The notes under the pieces are model-generated. The model ran no database searches and was not told the origin of the DNA. It saw only the letters and a list, made by a program, of their open reading frames with translations. Below are positions 13,079 through 13,505 of a DNA stretch of 13,505 bases, piece after piece. A program made the translations under genes and the position numbers. The DNA is taken from positions 1 to 13,505 of the forward strand of contig CANQEC010000045.1 of NCBI GenBank assembly GCA_947594335.1, read 5' to 3'. The first letter of the stretch is position 1. Each line of letters begins with the position of its first letter. The stretch comes from an uncultured Lachnospiraceae bacterium (GTDB lineage Bacteria > Bacillota > Clostridia > Lachnospirales > Lachnospiraceae).

Positions 13079-13505
13079 ATGATTCAGAAACTGATTGCGA
13101 ACATTCAGAAGACAAACGCGCCGATAGTTGTGGGGCTTGATCCCATGATGAAATTCATCCCTGAGCATATACGCCAGAGGGCCTTTGCCGAGTTCGGGGA
13201 GACGCTTGAGGGGGCGGCGGAAGCAGTCTGGCAGTACAATAAAGCGATCGTGGATGAAATTTATGATCTGATACCGGCGGTTAAGCCTCAGATCGCGATG
13301 TATGAGCAATTCGGAATTCCCGGACTTCAGGTATTTAAGAGAACCGTGGATTACTGCAGGGACAAGGGCCTGGTGGTGATCGGAGATGTGAAGCGCGGGG
13401 ACATAGGATCTACTTCATCCGCCTATGCGGCGGCGCATCTTGGAAAGGTGCAGGTGGGGAGCAGTCTGCTGACGCCGTTTGGCGAGGATTTTGCCACGGT
13501 GAATC
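13079..13505 (+). CDS. pyrF: Orotidine 5'-phosphate decarboxylase, N-terminal part (3' truncated)
   Basis: Catalyses the last step of UMP synthesis, decarboxylating orotidine monophosphate in the cytoplasm. The frame is open from the ATG at 13079 to the window edge (142 complete codons). AAGGAGG (13067-13073) sits 5 nt upstream, a near-ideal ribosome binding site. Active-site features are visible: VVGLDP (17-22) with Asp21, Lys69 in AVKPQIAMYE, and GDVKRGDIGST (102-112) carrying the Asp-Lys-Asp catalytic set (D103, K105, D108). Spacing and wording (LVVIGDVKRGDIGSTSSAYA) match the longer PyrF type of about 300 residues, so roughly half the gene is missing to the right. It may head a pyrimidine operon; the window does not show what follows. 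Confidence 0.95.
   Translation, partial: MIQKLIANIQKTNAPIVVGLDPMMKFIPEHIRQRAFAEFGETLEGAAEAVWQYNKAIVDEIYDLIPAVKPQIAMYEQFGIPGLQVFKRTVDYCRDKGLVVIGDVKRGDIGSTSSAYAAAHLGKVQVGSSLLTPFGEDFATVN

Overview
The window looks like a chromosomal stretch of a Gram-positive clostridium, most likely a gut Lachnospiraceae (Clostridium cluster XIVa type). The pointers are mid-range G+C, strong AGGAGG-type ribosome binding sites with several TTG starts, a CdaA/CdaR c-di-AMP module, a RecD2 helicase, and a secreted L,D-transpeptidase with many cell-wall-binding repeats. This placement is by inference; no search was run.

Left part (1-1890): the 3' end of uvrA enters from the left edge. About 840 bases without a convincing gene follow. 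They hold two 66-bp tandem repeats, a third copy split by about 254 bp of hairpin-rich sequence, a large stem, a classical terminator (1576-1603), a run of three further hairpins with a possible pseudoknot, and a promoter with a 16-bp palindrome.

Middle part (1891-8516): two forward gene clusters. The first is mreB-type actin, recD2 and a ComF-family protein, with a 6-nt gap before recD2 and two hairpins in the gap before comF. The second starts at a TATAAT-type promoter near 6028 and carries cdaA (diadenylate cyclase), cdaR (its YbbR-domain regulator, overlapping by 11 nt) and a small HPr-type phosphocarrier 3 nt further on. It ends at a terminator near 8648-8682.

Right part (8601-13505): a reverse-strand gene encodes a secreted L,D-transpeptidase with about 18 aromatic wall-binding repeats. 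It is divergent from a polyprenyl-phosphate glycosylphosphotransferase gene, which is followed by a family 2 glycosyltransferase. The divergent gap has two well-formed promoters and an 18-bp inverted repeat midway between them. A short region with a 9-bp long-range stem then leads into pyrF, which is cut by the right edge.

The common thread is the cell envelope: rod-shape cytoskeleton, c-di-AMP control of turgor and wall, peptidoglycan cross-linking, and initiation of surface polysaccharide. Repair and pyrimidine genes lie around it. The coding part is ordinary housekeeping. I found no clear new multi-gene system. The least explained material is the non-coding stretch 1050-1890, followed by the small hairpin-rich gaps before comF and pyrF.
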